The notes under the pieces: generated by a model
Database searches by the model: none
The model's input: the letters and a program-made list of their open reading frames with translations, nothing else
What the model was told of the DNA's origin: nothing
Source: Candidatus Eiseniibacteriota bacterium
GTDB taxonomy: Bacteria > Eisenbacteria > RBG-16-71-46 > CAIMUX01
Assembly (NCBI GenBank): GCA_020633975.1
Contig: JACKCR010000002.1
Coordinates: 1-64,000, forward strand
DNA length: 64,000 nucleotides
Reading direction: 5' to 3'
Program-made: the position numbers and the translations under genes
Part shown: piece by piece, positions 16,694 to 24,752 of the stretch
How the letters are laid out: every line of letters begins with the position of its first letter
How positions within the stretch are numbered: position 1 is the first letter of the stretch

Positions 16694-19591
16694 ATGCGGT
16701 CCAAACGAGTGGGAGGCGTCTTGCGAGCAGGAAGTACCAGCAGTTCCACCCCGAAGTCGGCACCGAATCGGATCGCCTCGTTCGTTCGCGCATTCGTCGC
16801 CGGCGTTTCGTTCTTCGGGACAGCTTTCGGAGTCTGCCCGCACGCATCTGCTGGCGAGGCCGCGAACGCCTCCGGAAACGCCTTCCGGAGCGTCGTCGCC
16901 AGCGCCCATCCCGCAACCCTCGGGTCTCGCGTCGTCGCCAGCGCCCATCCCGCAACCCTCGGGTCTCGCGTCGCCGCCAGCGCCCATCCCGCAACCCTCG
17001 GGTCTCGCGTCGCAAACAGCGCCCGTCCCGCGGGCCTTAGGTCCCGCGTAGACGCGACTCTCGCCCGTCACGCCGACGGCGAACGGATCTCCGCCTGGCT
17101 CGCGTGCCTCCCGGAAGACTCGCTCGAACGAGATGCCGCAGAGTGGATCCTGGCCTGGCTGCCTCTGTCCGATCTCGCAGCGCTCGACCTTCCGCTCCTG
17201 CGCGAGCATGTCGAAGTCGCGGCCGAGTCGTACCGCGATGCTCCCTGGCGCGATGAGCTCCCGCGCGACCTCTGGCTCCACTTCGTCGTGCCACATCGCG
17301 TCAGCCAAGAGCCGGCTCAGGCTTGGAGACGCGCGTTCCGCGAGGAGCTCCTTCCGCGCATCCAGGGCTACGACACGATGGAGGAGGCGGCCCTCGCCGT
17401 GAATCGATGGTGCCGGGAACAGGCGACGTTCAAGTCGACGAGTGGGCGGGACCAGGGGCCGCTCACCACCGTGGCTCGGGGGATCGGGCGCTGCGAGGAG
17501 GAGATGATCCTCACCATCAGTGCGCTCCGGGCCGCGGGCATCCCGGCGCGAAGCTGCGCGACGCCGTACTGGTCGTTCACCGACAACAACCACGCCTGGG
17601 TGGAAGCATGGGCGGACGGCCGGTGGTGGTACCTGGGCGGATGCGAGCCCGATCGCTGTCTCAACCGAGCTTGGTTCACTGGAGCTGCGAGCCGGACGGG
17701 GTTCGTTCGCTCCGTCGGCTACGGCGAGTTCGATCCGAGCCCGGAGCCGCTCTATCGCGCGGAGGATGGAAGCACGATCATCAACAGCACCCGCGTCTAT
17801 ACGGATCCGATCCGTGTCACCGCTTCGCTCGCCGGTTCTTGGGCGGACTCGACCGACCTGGAGATCCACGTCAACGTGCTCAACTTCGGCTCGCTTCGGT
17901 CCGTCGCACGCGTTCGTTCTGGTGACACGATCGAGCTCGGTCCTGGCGAGTACGCGTTCACCGCCGGCGATGGCGAGACGCTCCTTCTCCAGGTTGCGGG
18001 TGGACGGAGTGGAGACGAGGTCCAGGTCATCTTGGACGACTCGGACCGGTATGACCTCACGGCTTCGCCCGGATTCTGGCTACGCTATCCAGAGTCGGAC
18101 GCCAGACCCGTTCGCGATCTCGATCTCGTGGCGGAAACCGAACAGAAGCGGATGGAGCGGAACATCGCAACTCGCGAGAGCGATCGTTCTAGGCTTCGCA
18201 CCCCGACCGAGGCGGAGCGAGTACAGCTCGACGGCCTTCCCGAGGGAGAACGAAAGCGGCTCGAGACCGTCTTCGAGAAGCCGTTTCCGCGGATCTCTAC
18301 ACTCTTTGCGTTGCTCGGCGAGTATCCGGAAGGCGATGCGCATGTCGCGTTGCTCGACTTCCTCGAGATGGCGGACGACAAGGACCTGCTCGAGTTGGAC
18401 CTCACCGGGATCCGGTCTCACATCGACCATGCACTGGAAGTGCGGAAGCGCTTCGCCCTCGCCATGCCGGACAGCATCTTCAGCGAAGGGATCCTCGCCT
18501 GCCGGATCGAGCGGGAACCGGGCGGTCCGTGGCGTGAGTCGCTTCCCCTATTGCCCGCCGAGGGAGACGCCTGGTCTGCGCTTCGGTCGATGCTCGCGGC
18601 CTGGGTTGCGCGGACCGACACGGAAGACGAGACGTTCTTCGGTGCGCCTCTGGATCCTTCGCAGACCTGGAAACTCGGAGTGGGGACGGAGCGCGACGTC
18701 AAAGTGGGGTTCGTCGGACTGCTGAGACGAAACGGGATTCCCGCGCGCTACCGTCACGGGACGGTCGAAGCGTGGATCGACGGTTGGTACGGCGTCGACC
18801 CGGTGAGCGGAACAGTCGCCGGCGACGACGCCTCCGCCGAAGGTGAGGGCGGGAGCGGGTACGTCGAGATCGCGATCACCCGTGACGGCGAACCCTACGG
18901 ACAGGCGGAGTCCTACCGGGACTTCAACGTCAGTCGCCCGCGCGATGGATGGCTGGAGAGCCCCTGGTGGGACCCGGTTCTGGGCCGACAGGAATGGGAC
19001 AGCGGGACGTTCATTCTGTGCAGCGCGAACCGTGTCCCCGGAGGGAGCATCTTCGGGAGGCTCCGTTCGTTCGAGATTCGGCCGGGCGAGACGACGCACG
19101 TCGAGATCCCGATCGACATCGAGGCCGGCTGGGATCCGGGGGACGCGTTCGTCTCCGGAGTGGATCCGGATCAGCTCCGGTCGGCGCTCGGAGAAGCGGG
19201 ACTGCCCGCAGTGGACGACGCACTCACGTTCGTGTTCGAGCCGGGCGAACCGGCCGTGCGGATGATCGAGGCGTTGGGACGGGTCAAGGATAGACTCGCT
19301 GCGAGTAACGTCCCGGTGAGATGTGTCCTCGTCGTCGACGGCGAGGTGTCACACGAACCTGAGCGAACCGCCGCCTCGGTGCCTGCCGAACTCCGGGACG
19401 CGCTCCGCGAACAAGGCTTTGCGATCGCAGCCCATCTCTCACGTGCCACGCTCGTGTCGCTGAGCCCGAGTTCCGCCGTGGCGCCGGTCGTCCTGCTGGA
19501 GCTGGAAGGTGACGTGCACTACCTCAGAGCGGGGTTCGATACGTCCGTGGACGGAGGGCTCCAGCTCGCCCTGGACCTCGCCGGTCAATAG
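16694..19591 (+). CDS. Secreted transglutaminase-like protein with a second, Cys-less transglutaminase domain
   Basis: About 965 residues. Order: signal sequence (VRAFVAGVSFFGTAFG...ASAG), four copies of a 13-residue repeat, an N-terminal helical domain, then a transglutaminase-like domain with GRCEEEM (Cys267), NNHAWVEAW (His300) and LGGCEPD as the acidic end. CLNRAWFTGAASRTG, typical of this secreted family, follows. A second copy of the fold lies at about 600-710: NGIPARYRHGTVEAWIDG keeps His688 and VDP but has Glu at the Cys position. The C-terminal 250 residues contain beta-rich and thioredoxin-like segments. Such proteins are thought to be proteases or acyl transferases outside the cell. 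The start could also be a GTG at 16682; ribosome sites are weak. Confidence 0.85.
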   Translation: MRSKRVGGVLRAGSTSSSTPKSAPNRIASFVRAFVAGVSFFGTAFGVCPHASAGEAANASGNAFRSVVASAHPATLGSRVVASAHPATLGSRVAASAHPATLGSRVANSARPAGLRSRVDATLARHADGERISAWLACLPEDSLERDAAEWILAWLPLSDLAALDLPLLREHVEVAAESYRDAPWRDELPRDLWLHFVVPHRVSQEPAQAWRRAFREELLPRIQGYDTMEEAALAVNRWCREQATFKSTSGRDQGPLTTVARGIGRCEEEMILTISALRAAGIPARSCATPYWSFTDNNHAWVEAWADGRWWYLGGCEPDRCLNRAWFTGAASRTGFVRSVGYGEFDPSPEPLYRAEDGSTIINSTRVYTDPIRVTASLAGSWADSTDLEIHVNVLNFGSLRSVARVRSGDTIELGPGEYAFTAGDGETLLLQVAGGRSGDEVQVILDDSDRYDLTASPGFWLRYPESDARPVRDLDLVAETEQKRMERNIATRESDRSRLRTPTEAERVQLDGLPEGERKRLETVFEKPFPRISTLFALLGEYPEGDAHVALLDFLEMADDKDLLELDLTGIRSHIDHALEVRKRFALAMPDSIFSEGILACRIEREPGGPWRESLPLLPAEGDAWSALRSMLAAWVARTDTEDETFFGAPLDPSQTWKLGVGTERDVKVGFVGLLRRNGIPARYRHGTVEAWIDGWYGVDPVSGTVAGDDASAEGEGGSGYVEIAITRDGEPYGQAESYRDFNVSRPRDGWLESPWWDPVLGRQEWDSGTFILCSANRVPGGSIFGRLRSFEIRPGETTHVEIPIDIEAGWDPGDAFVSGVDPDQLRSALGEAGLPAVDDALTFVFEPGEPAVRMIEALGRVKDRLAASNVPVRCVLVVDGEVSHEPERTAASVPAELRDALREQGFAIAAHLSRATLVSLSPSSAVAPVVLLELEGDVHYLRAGFDTSVDGGLQLALDLAGQ
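16892..17047 (+). repeat. Four-copy 39-nt in-frame minisatellite
   Basis: Copies lie at 16892-16930, 16931-16969, 16970-17008 and 17009-17047. The first two are identical, the third differs by one base, and the fourth is diverged. They encode VVASAHPATLGSR-type 13-mers just after the signal peptide of the transglutaminase-like protein. The near identity points to a recent expansion. Confidence 0.95.
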
Positions 19592-19720
19592 ACGCACCTG
19601 GCCCCGAGGCTCAGTGAGCGCGCGCAATCTTCGGACGGTTTCGCTGAGGTTGTCAGCCTGCGGTACACTCTGAGCCCTGGGACGCCGGAGGCCGAGAAGC
19701 AAGGAGCGGCAATTCGCCGA

Positions 19721-19759
19721 TCGTCGACTCGAATCGTCGACTCGAATCGTCGACTCTAG
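19721..19759. repeat. Three 13-nt direct repeats before the DUF1028 gene
   Basis: TCGTCGACTCGAA occurs at 19721-19733 and 19734-19746, and TCGTCGACTCTAG at 19747-19759. Each contains the palindrome GTCGAC. The array ends about 15 bases before the ribosome-binding site of the next gene. It could be a regulator site or part of the 5' leader. Confidence 0.75.
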
Positions 19760-19782
19760 GATTGGGAGCATTGGAGGTTCTC

Positions 19783-20925
19783 GTGCGACAGAAGCTCACT
19801 CATCGAATCCACAGCTCGCTCACGGCGCTGACCTTCCTCTCGACCCTCCTCTTCCTCCTCACGTTCCTGCCCGCGGTGGCCAGCGCCACCTTCTCCATCT
19901 GCGCCGTTGATCCTGGAACCGGCGAAGTCGGGAGCGCCGGCGCTTCTTGCATCGCGGGTGCCATCATCTTGAGCGACGTCCATCCAGGCGTAGGCGTGGT
20001 CCACACGCAGGCGTACTGGAACGCGCAGAACCAAGCGTACGCGCGTCAGCTCATGGACGAAGGGTTCTCGCCGCAAGAGATCGTCGACATGGTCGTCTCG
20101 AACGATGCCCAGGGAAACCCGACGATCCGGCAGTATGGCGTGGTCGACCTGGTGGACGGAGGTCGCTCCGCCGGCTACACCGGAGTCAACACCACGGACT
20201 GGAAGGGGCACATCACCGGTCCGGTCTACGCGATCCAAGGCAACATTCTCTTGGGTCCGGAGATCGTCGAGGACATGGAGACGGCGTTTCTCGCCACCGA
20301 AGGAAGTCTCGCCGACCGGCTCATGGCGGCGCTCCAGGCGGCGAAGCGACCGCGTGCGGATACGCGCTGCACGACCAAGTCTGCGATCTCGGCGTTCCTT
20401 CGTGTTGGACGGTCCATCGATTCGGCGGACGACCTCTTCCTCGACCTCAACGTGAACAACACGTCTGGGAGTACGGATCCGATCGACGTTCTCCAGGGAC
20501 TCTATGACGAGTTCCTGACTACCGCGGCCATCGACAATAGCGACGGCAACATCGACGGCAACATCGACGGCAACGTCGATGGCAATGGCAACGGCAACAC
20601 CGACGGCAACGGCAACGGCGCCCACGCCCTGACGGGAAGGGAAGTGCTGGCCGTGAGCCCGAGCGGACTCATCCAACTCGATGCGGTGCGTCCGAACCCT
20701 TCGGCCGGCCCGACGGAAGTCGTCTTCACCCTTTCCCAAGCTGCGGAGGTCCGCACGTCCGTGTACGGGGCGGATGGTCGGGAACTCGAGCCGTCGAAGA
20801 CGGGGTGGTTCCAGGCGGGCACTCACCGGATCACGCAGGACCTGGGCACGCACCGCGGCGTCGTCTTCCTGAGGATCGAGAGCGGAGCCGAGTCCGTTGC
20901 TGCGAAGCTGGGTGTAGTCCGGTAG
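19783..20925 (+). CDS. Secreted DUF1028 Ntn-hydrolase-like protein with sorting module
   Basis: About 380 residues from a GTG preceded by GGAGG. The signal peptide ends ASA-TFSICAVD. The mature domain (about 36-240) is DUF1028: TFSICAVDPGTGEVGSAGAS, HPGVGVVHTQAYWN, LMDEGFSPQEIVDMVVSND, GNPTIRQYGVVDL, GPVYAIQGNILLG. This family has an Ntn-hydrolase fold, and its enzymatic role is unproven. A D-G-N repeat linker (about 252-285) leads to a C-terminal sorting module of about 90 residues (VRPNPSAGPTEVVF, GADGREL, GVVFLRIE). It follows the transglutaminase-like gene by about 190 bases on the same strand. Confidence 0.88.
   Translation: MRQKLTHRIHSSLTALTFLSTLLFLLTFLPAVASATFSICAVDPGTGEVGSAGASCIAGAIILSDVHPGVGVVHTQAYWNAQNQAYARQLMDEGFSPQEIVDMVVSNDAQGNPTIRQYGVVDLVDGGRSAGYTGVNTTDWKGHITGPVYAIQGNILLGPEIVEDMETAFLATEGSLADRLMAALQAAKRPRADTRCTTKSAISAFLRVGRSIDSADDLFLDLNVNNTSGSTDPIDVLQGLYDEFLTTAAIDNSDGNIDGNIDGNVDGNGNGNTDGNGNGAHALTGREVLAVSPSGLIQLDAVRPNPSAGPTEVVFTLSQAAEVRTSVYGADGRELEPSKTGWFQAGTHRITQDLGTHRGVVFLRIESGAESVAAKLGVVR
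20532..20618 (+). repeat. In-frame 12/6-nt repeat encoding a D-G-N linker
   Basis: GACGGCAACATC units (12 nt) pass into GGCAAC hexanucleotides and encode an (I/V/N)DGN run between the DUF1028 domain and the sorting module. The Asp/Asn/Gly composition could bind calcium but may be only a flexible spacer. Confidence 0.85.
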
Positions 20926-21232
20926 GCCAACGGTCGCTGAGTCCTCTTGCAGGGCATCTCGACGAAGCCGGCGGAGTTGCGCCGTGCCCTGCTCGACTGC
21001 CGCGCGAACTGCTGGGGCCGACGCACACAGCCTCTTCCATCAGTCTCGGTCATGCGATCGAGCGCAGAGATGAATCCTCCGCAATGCAGGAATCAACCAT
21101 TGAGAGTTCTGCGCGGTATGTGTCATCCTCCTTTCACTCTCTTGGCGTCGAGATCCACCTGGGCCCTTCCCGGCCCTGAGGCATGAGAATTTCTAGCCCC
21201 GGGCTCGGAGCAGCCTTGGGGTGGGGGATCCG
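20926..21232. other. 307-base intergenic region, no gene seen
   Basis: Lies between two same-strand secreted-protein genes. No frame has a ribosome site and family features, and no strong hairpin with a T-run follows the upstream gene. A promoter for the FG-GAP gene presumably lies here but is not assignable. Confidence 0.4.
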
Positions 21233-23080
21233 ATGCGCCAACGTTTCTGCACCGACGCCCGCGCTGCCGTTCCGATCTTCGCCACCGTTGCATTCGTGCT
21301 CGGTGCTGGGGCATTCCTTCCTTCTGCTGCTTCTTCGACTCCTTACTACACCGATGTGACCGGAGAACTCGGTGTGGGCGTGGAGTCGACGACATTCCTC
21401 GGTCCCGGCTGCGCGATGGCCGATGTGGACGGTGATGGAGACCTCGACATCTACGTCGTAGATGGGTTGGGCGACCCGAACCGGCTCTTTCGCAACGACG
21501 GGAACCACGTCTTCACCGAGGCCGCGGGGGCTTTCGGCGTCGATGACTCCGGCTATGGGAAGTCCACGACGTTCGTCGACTACGACAACGACGGCGACAA
21601 AGACTTCCTCCTAGCGCGCTTCGGTCCTGCGGAAGGGGACCGCCTCTTCCGGAACAACGGCGACGGCACGTTTACGGACGTGTCGGTCGAGTCGGGGTTC
21701 TCCGTCGTCGCCAACTACCACACCGGGGCGGCTTGGGCGGACTACGACAACGACGGCTGGGTCGACTGCTACATCACTTGCTACTCCGGAACTCGTCAGA
21801 ACTGCCTCATGCGCAACCTCGGCAATGGGCAGTTCGTCGATGTGGCGCAAAGCCTGGGACTCTGGAACAACACCGGCTACGGGTTCCAGCCCGGTTGGAT
21901 CGACTACGACCTCGACGGGTTCATGGACCTCTACCTCGCGAACGACATCTTCGGCACTTCCAATCGTCTCTACCACAATAATGGCGATGGGACGTTCACC
22001 GACGTTTCCGAAGCATCGGGCGCGAATCAGCATCTCTCGACGATGGGCCTCGCCATCGGAGATCTCGATCAGGACGGCGATCCAGACATGTACATGTCGA
22101 ACATCTACGAGGGGAATGTCATGCTCCGGAACAACGGAGATGGGACGTTCACCGACATCACCGTTTCGAGCGGGACCGGCGTCTACAAGACCTGCTGGGG
22201 TTCGGACTTCCTCGACTTCGACAACGACGGGCGGCTCGATCTCTACGTGTGTGCCATGCTTCCGGGCACCAACCCGGGAGACCCGCCGGTACCGAACAAG
22301 CTGTACCGAAACACCGGTAACCTGGTCTTCGAGGACGTTTCGGCGGGCTCCGGGGCCGACAACGCCGGGTATTCCTACGGTTCCTGTCAGGGTGACTACG
22401 ACAACGACGGGGATCTCGATATCTACGTGACGAATTGGCAATCGTTCGAGGGAGCTCCTCCGAGCACGCTCCTCGAGAACCAGCACGTCCCTCGGGGCGG
22501 TGTTGCGACCGACTTCATCCGCGTGAACTTGATCGGAACGGTATCGAACCGTGATGCGATCGGTGCGCGAGTGGTGCTTTCCTCCGCGTCTGGCCCGCAG
22601 TATCGCTGGGTGCAATGCGGCACGTCGTACGTCTCCTGCAGCGAGCCAACGCTGCACTTCGGAATGGGGACCGACACGGCAGCGGACGAGATCCGAATCT
22701 ACTGGCCCTCTGGCCTCGAGCAGGTGGTGACGGGAATCCCGGTTGGATCCACGCTGACGATCGTCGAGGGCGAGGACACGACGAGTATCGAGCCCGCGGG
22801 GGTGGTGAACACGCTCTCTCTCCTCGGTGCGAGCCCCAACCCGGCACGTGGCGGTACGGCGATCCGGTGGTCGGGTCTGGCCGAGCATGGAACTCACTTC
22901 GCGGTCCTGGACGCTTCGGGGCGTGAGGTTCGAGAGCTGTCGCTGGCTGGGAGTGCAGGTTCCGTCTGGTGGGACGGTCGAGACGCGCAGGGACGTGAGC
23001 TTCCCAGCGGCGTCTACTACGTCGCTTGGCAAGGTGGAGCGGGACAGCAGGCTCGCACTTCGGTGACGCTCATCCGATAG
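21233..23080 (+). CDS. Secreted FG-GAP/VCBS propeller with ASPIC/UnbV domain and sorting module
   Basis: About 615 residues. A signal peptide ends SAASS. A propeller of FG-GAP/VCBS repeats follows, each with a calcium-binding DxDxDGxxD loop; six are visible: DVDGDGDLDIY, DYDNDGDKDF, DYDNDGWVDCY, DLDQDGDPDMY, DFDNDGRLDLY, DYDNDGDLDIY. An ASPIC/UnbV-type domain lies at about 430-520 (RDAIGARVVL, HFGMGTDTAADEIRIYWPSG). The sorting module is about 530-615 (ASPNPARGGTAI, WWDGRDAQGRELPSGVYYV). Members of this CRTAC-like group are adhesive or surface-associated; the ligand is unknown. The start at 21233 has GGGGG 7 bases upstream; an in-frame GTG at 21221 is the alternative. Confidence 0.9.
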   Translation: MRQRFCTDARAAVPIFATVAFVLGAGAFLPSAASSTPYYTDVTGELGVGVESTTFLGPGCAMADVDGDGDLDIYVVDGLGDPNRLFRNDGNHVFTEAAGAFGVDDSGYGKSTTFVDYDNDGDKDFLLARFGPAEGDRLFRNNGDGTFTDVSVESGFSVVANYHTGAAWADYDNDGWVDCYITCYSGTRQNCLMRNLGNGQFVDVAQSLGLWNNTGYGFQPGWIDYDLDGFMDLYLANDIFGTSNRLYHNNGDGTFTDVSEASGANQHLSTMGLAIGDLDQDGDPDMYMSNIYEGNVMLRNNGDGTFTDITVSSGTGVYKTCWGSDFLDFDNDGRLDLYVCAMLPGTNPGDPPVPNKLYRNTGNLVFEDVSAGSGADNAGYSYGSCQGDYDNDGDLDIYVTNWQSFEGAPPSTLLENQHVPRGGVATDFIRVNLIGTVSNRDAIGARVVLSSASGPQYRWVQCGTSYVSCSEPTLHFGMGTDTAADEIRIYWPSGLEQVVTGIPVGSTLTIVEGEDTTSIEPAGVVNTLSLLGASPNPARGGTAIRWSGLAEHGTHFAVLDASGREVRELSLAGSAGSVWWDGRDAQGRELPSGVYYVAWQGGAGQQARTSVTLIR

Positions 23081-23135
23081 AGCAACCCGAACGCGTGACT
23101 TGATGCGGCGCAGTGGCGCCGGTGGGGGGAAGTTC

Positions 23136-24752
23136 ATGAGGATCTCGAGTGGCTTGCTCGTGGCGGCGGCCGTCGTCGGCCTACAGCTTCCGGCTTCCGT
23201 GTCCGCCGCAGACGAAGTACTCGTCTGGCACGATCTCCTTCTCGATACGTACCGACTGATGGGTGGGTGTCCTTGTCCGCTGTCACGAGTGGGCGGGATG
23301 ACATCGGGTGCGATCTTCGACGCAGTCAACTCGATCGACGGGAGCTACCAGCCGTACCTAACGAGCGTTCCAGCCTCTCCGACGGCCTCCAAGGAAGCTG
23401 CCGTGGCTCAGGCGGCCCACGATGTCCTCGTCGAACTGTTCCCATCGCTGCAGGCCGAGTACGACGCGCAGCTGATCGCGTCGCTCGGCGCGATCGTGGA
23501 CGGACCGGAAAAGACCGAGGGGATCCAAGTCGGTGCGACCGTGGCGGCGGAGATGATCGCAGCGCGGCAGGACGATGGATGGAACAACTATCAGAGCTAC
23601 CAGTACGGCAACGCCCCCGGAGAGTGGCGGCCGACCTGGCCGGACTTCCTCCCTCCGTGCAACTCGCACTGGGGAACGGTGACGCCCTGGGGCATTCCAT
23701 CTGGCGAGATGTTCCGGCCGAGTCCACCACCGACCCTCGATGATCCGATCTACACCGCGGACTTCATCGAGACGAAGGCACTGGGCAAGGTCAACAGCGT
23801 GGAACGAAACTCGGACCAGTACACGAACGCCTGGTTCTGGGCCAACGACCGGGATGGCTCCTACAAGCCTGTCGGTCACATGATCGACATCACGCGGATC
23901 ATCTCGCAGCAGTACGAGCTTTCGATGGTGGAGAACGCCCGCCTCTTTGCCCTCGCCAGTATCGCGATGGCCGACGCCGCGATCTGCGCCTGGGACGCGA
24001 AGTACCTGACCGACCTCGATTTCTGGCGTCCCATCCAAGGAATCCGATTGGCTGATCAGGACGGAAACCCCAACACGATCAAGGACGGTTCGTGGGTTCC
24101 TCTGGGAATCGGCTCTCCCGCATTCCCAGCCTACATCTCAGGACACGCCTGCTTTGCGGCTTCGTGCGCGTCCGTCATCCGGAACTACTTCGGTACCGAC
24201 GACATCGCGTTCACTTGCACCACAGATGATCCGCGGCTCCTTCCTGGCGTGACCACCCAGTCCTACAACAGCCTCACCGAAGCGGTCACCGCGAACGGCC
24301 GCAGCCGCGTCTTCCTGGGCGTCCATTGGCAGAACGACTGCGATCGGGGGATCGAGGTCGGAACACAGGTTGGCGACTACATCTTTGCGAACTACATGCA
24401 GCCGGCTCCGAGCAGCGTGGACCCGTTCGAGACGAAGTTTGCATCTACACTGTCGGTGTCCCGGATCGCTCCCAACCCTTCACGTCACTCCGCCACGGTC
24501 GAGTTGGTACTCCCTGTCGATGGTCGTCTCGACCTCGGGATCTACGACCCAAGTGGACGCCGCGTCTACGGTTTCGATCCTTCGGAACGCCAAGCCGGCT
24601 CCGTTTCGCTGGAGTGGAATCTCGTGGACATGTCGAGGCGCCAACGGGTGCCTGCGGGTGTCTACTTCGTGAAGGGGCAGCTCGTACCGACCAGCGGAGC
24701 GGCTCCGGTGGGACCGAGCGAAGCGCAGGCGAGGCTCGTCGTTCTGCCGTGA
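23136..24752 (+). CDS. Secreted vanadium-dependent haloperoxidase-like (PAP2 superfamily) enzyme with sorting module
   Basis: 538 residues. Signal peptide ends VSA-ADE. The helical core matches vanadium chloroperoxidase-type enzymes: LDFWRPIQGIR (Arg298), FPAYISGHACF (Ser335-Gly336-His337) and SRVFLGVHWQND (Arg391, His397, spaced as in the Curvularia enzyme). The vanadate-binding Lys is uncertain: Lys289 lies 9 residues before Arg298, whereas the fungal enzyme has 7. Residues about 445-538 are the sorting module (IAPNPSRHSATVEL, PSGRRVY, PAGVYFVKG). A haloperoxidase oxidises halide with peroxide; a phosphatase-like role is the alternative for this fold. The stop codon overlaps the start of the next gene by 4 bases, so the two are probably translated together. 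GGGGGAAG precedes the ATG at 23136. Confidence 0.87.
   Translation: MRISSGLLVAAAVVGLQLPASVSAADEVLVWHDLLLDTYRLMGGCPCPLSRVGGMTSGAIFDAVNSIDGSYQPYLTSVPASPTASKEAAVAQAAHDVLVELFPSLQAEYDAQLIASLGAIVDGPEKTEGIQVGATVAAEMIAARQDDGWNNYQSYQYGNAPGEWRPTWPDFLPPCNSHWGTVTPWGIPSGEMFRPSPPPTLDDPIYTADFIETKALGKVNSVERNSDQYTNAWFWANDRDGSYKPVGHMIDITRIISQQYELSMVENARLFALASIAMADAAICAWDAKYLTDLDFWRPIQGIRLADQDGNPNTIKDGSWVPLGIGSPAFPAYISGHACFAASCASVIRNYFGTDDIAFTCTTDDPRLLPGVTTQSYNSLTEAVTANGRSRVFLGVHWQNDCDRGIEVGTQVGDYIFANYMQPAPSSVDPFETKFASTLSVSRIAPNPSRHSATVELVLPVDGRLDLGIYDPSGRRVYGFDPSERQAGSVSLEWNLVDMSRRQRVPAGVYFVKGQLVPTSGAAPVGPSEAQARLVVLP

Noticed and set aside
14902-16749. 615-residue minus-strand frame overlapping spmAB
   Set aside because: Arg/His-rich shadow running through the 12-nt minisatellite; the SpmAB frame explains the DNA.
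23136-24752. Simple acid phosphatase (PAP2) annotation
   Set aside because: The RP...SGH...RxxxGxH layout and the bacterial haloperoxidase-like N-terminal helices favour the haloperoxidase branch, though phosphatase activity cannot be excluded.
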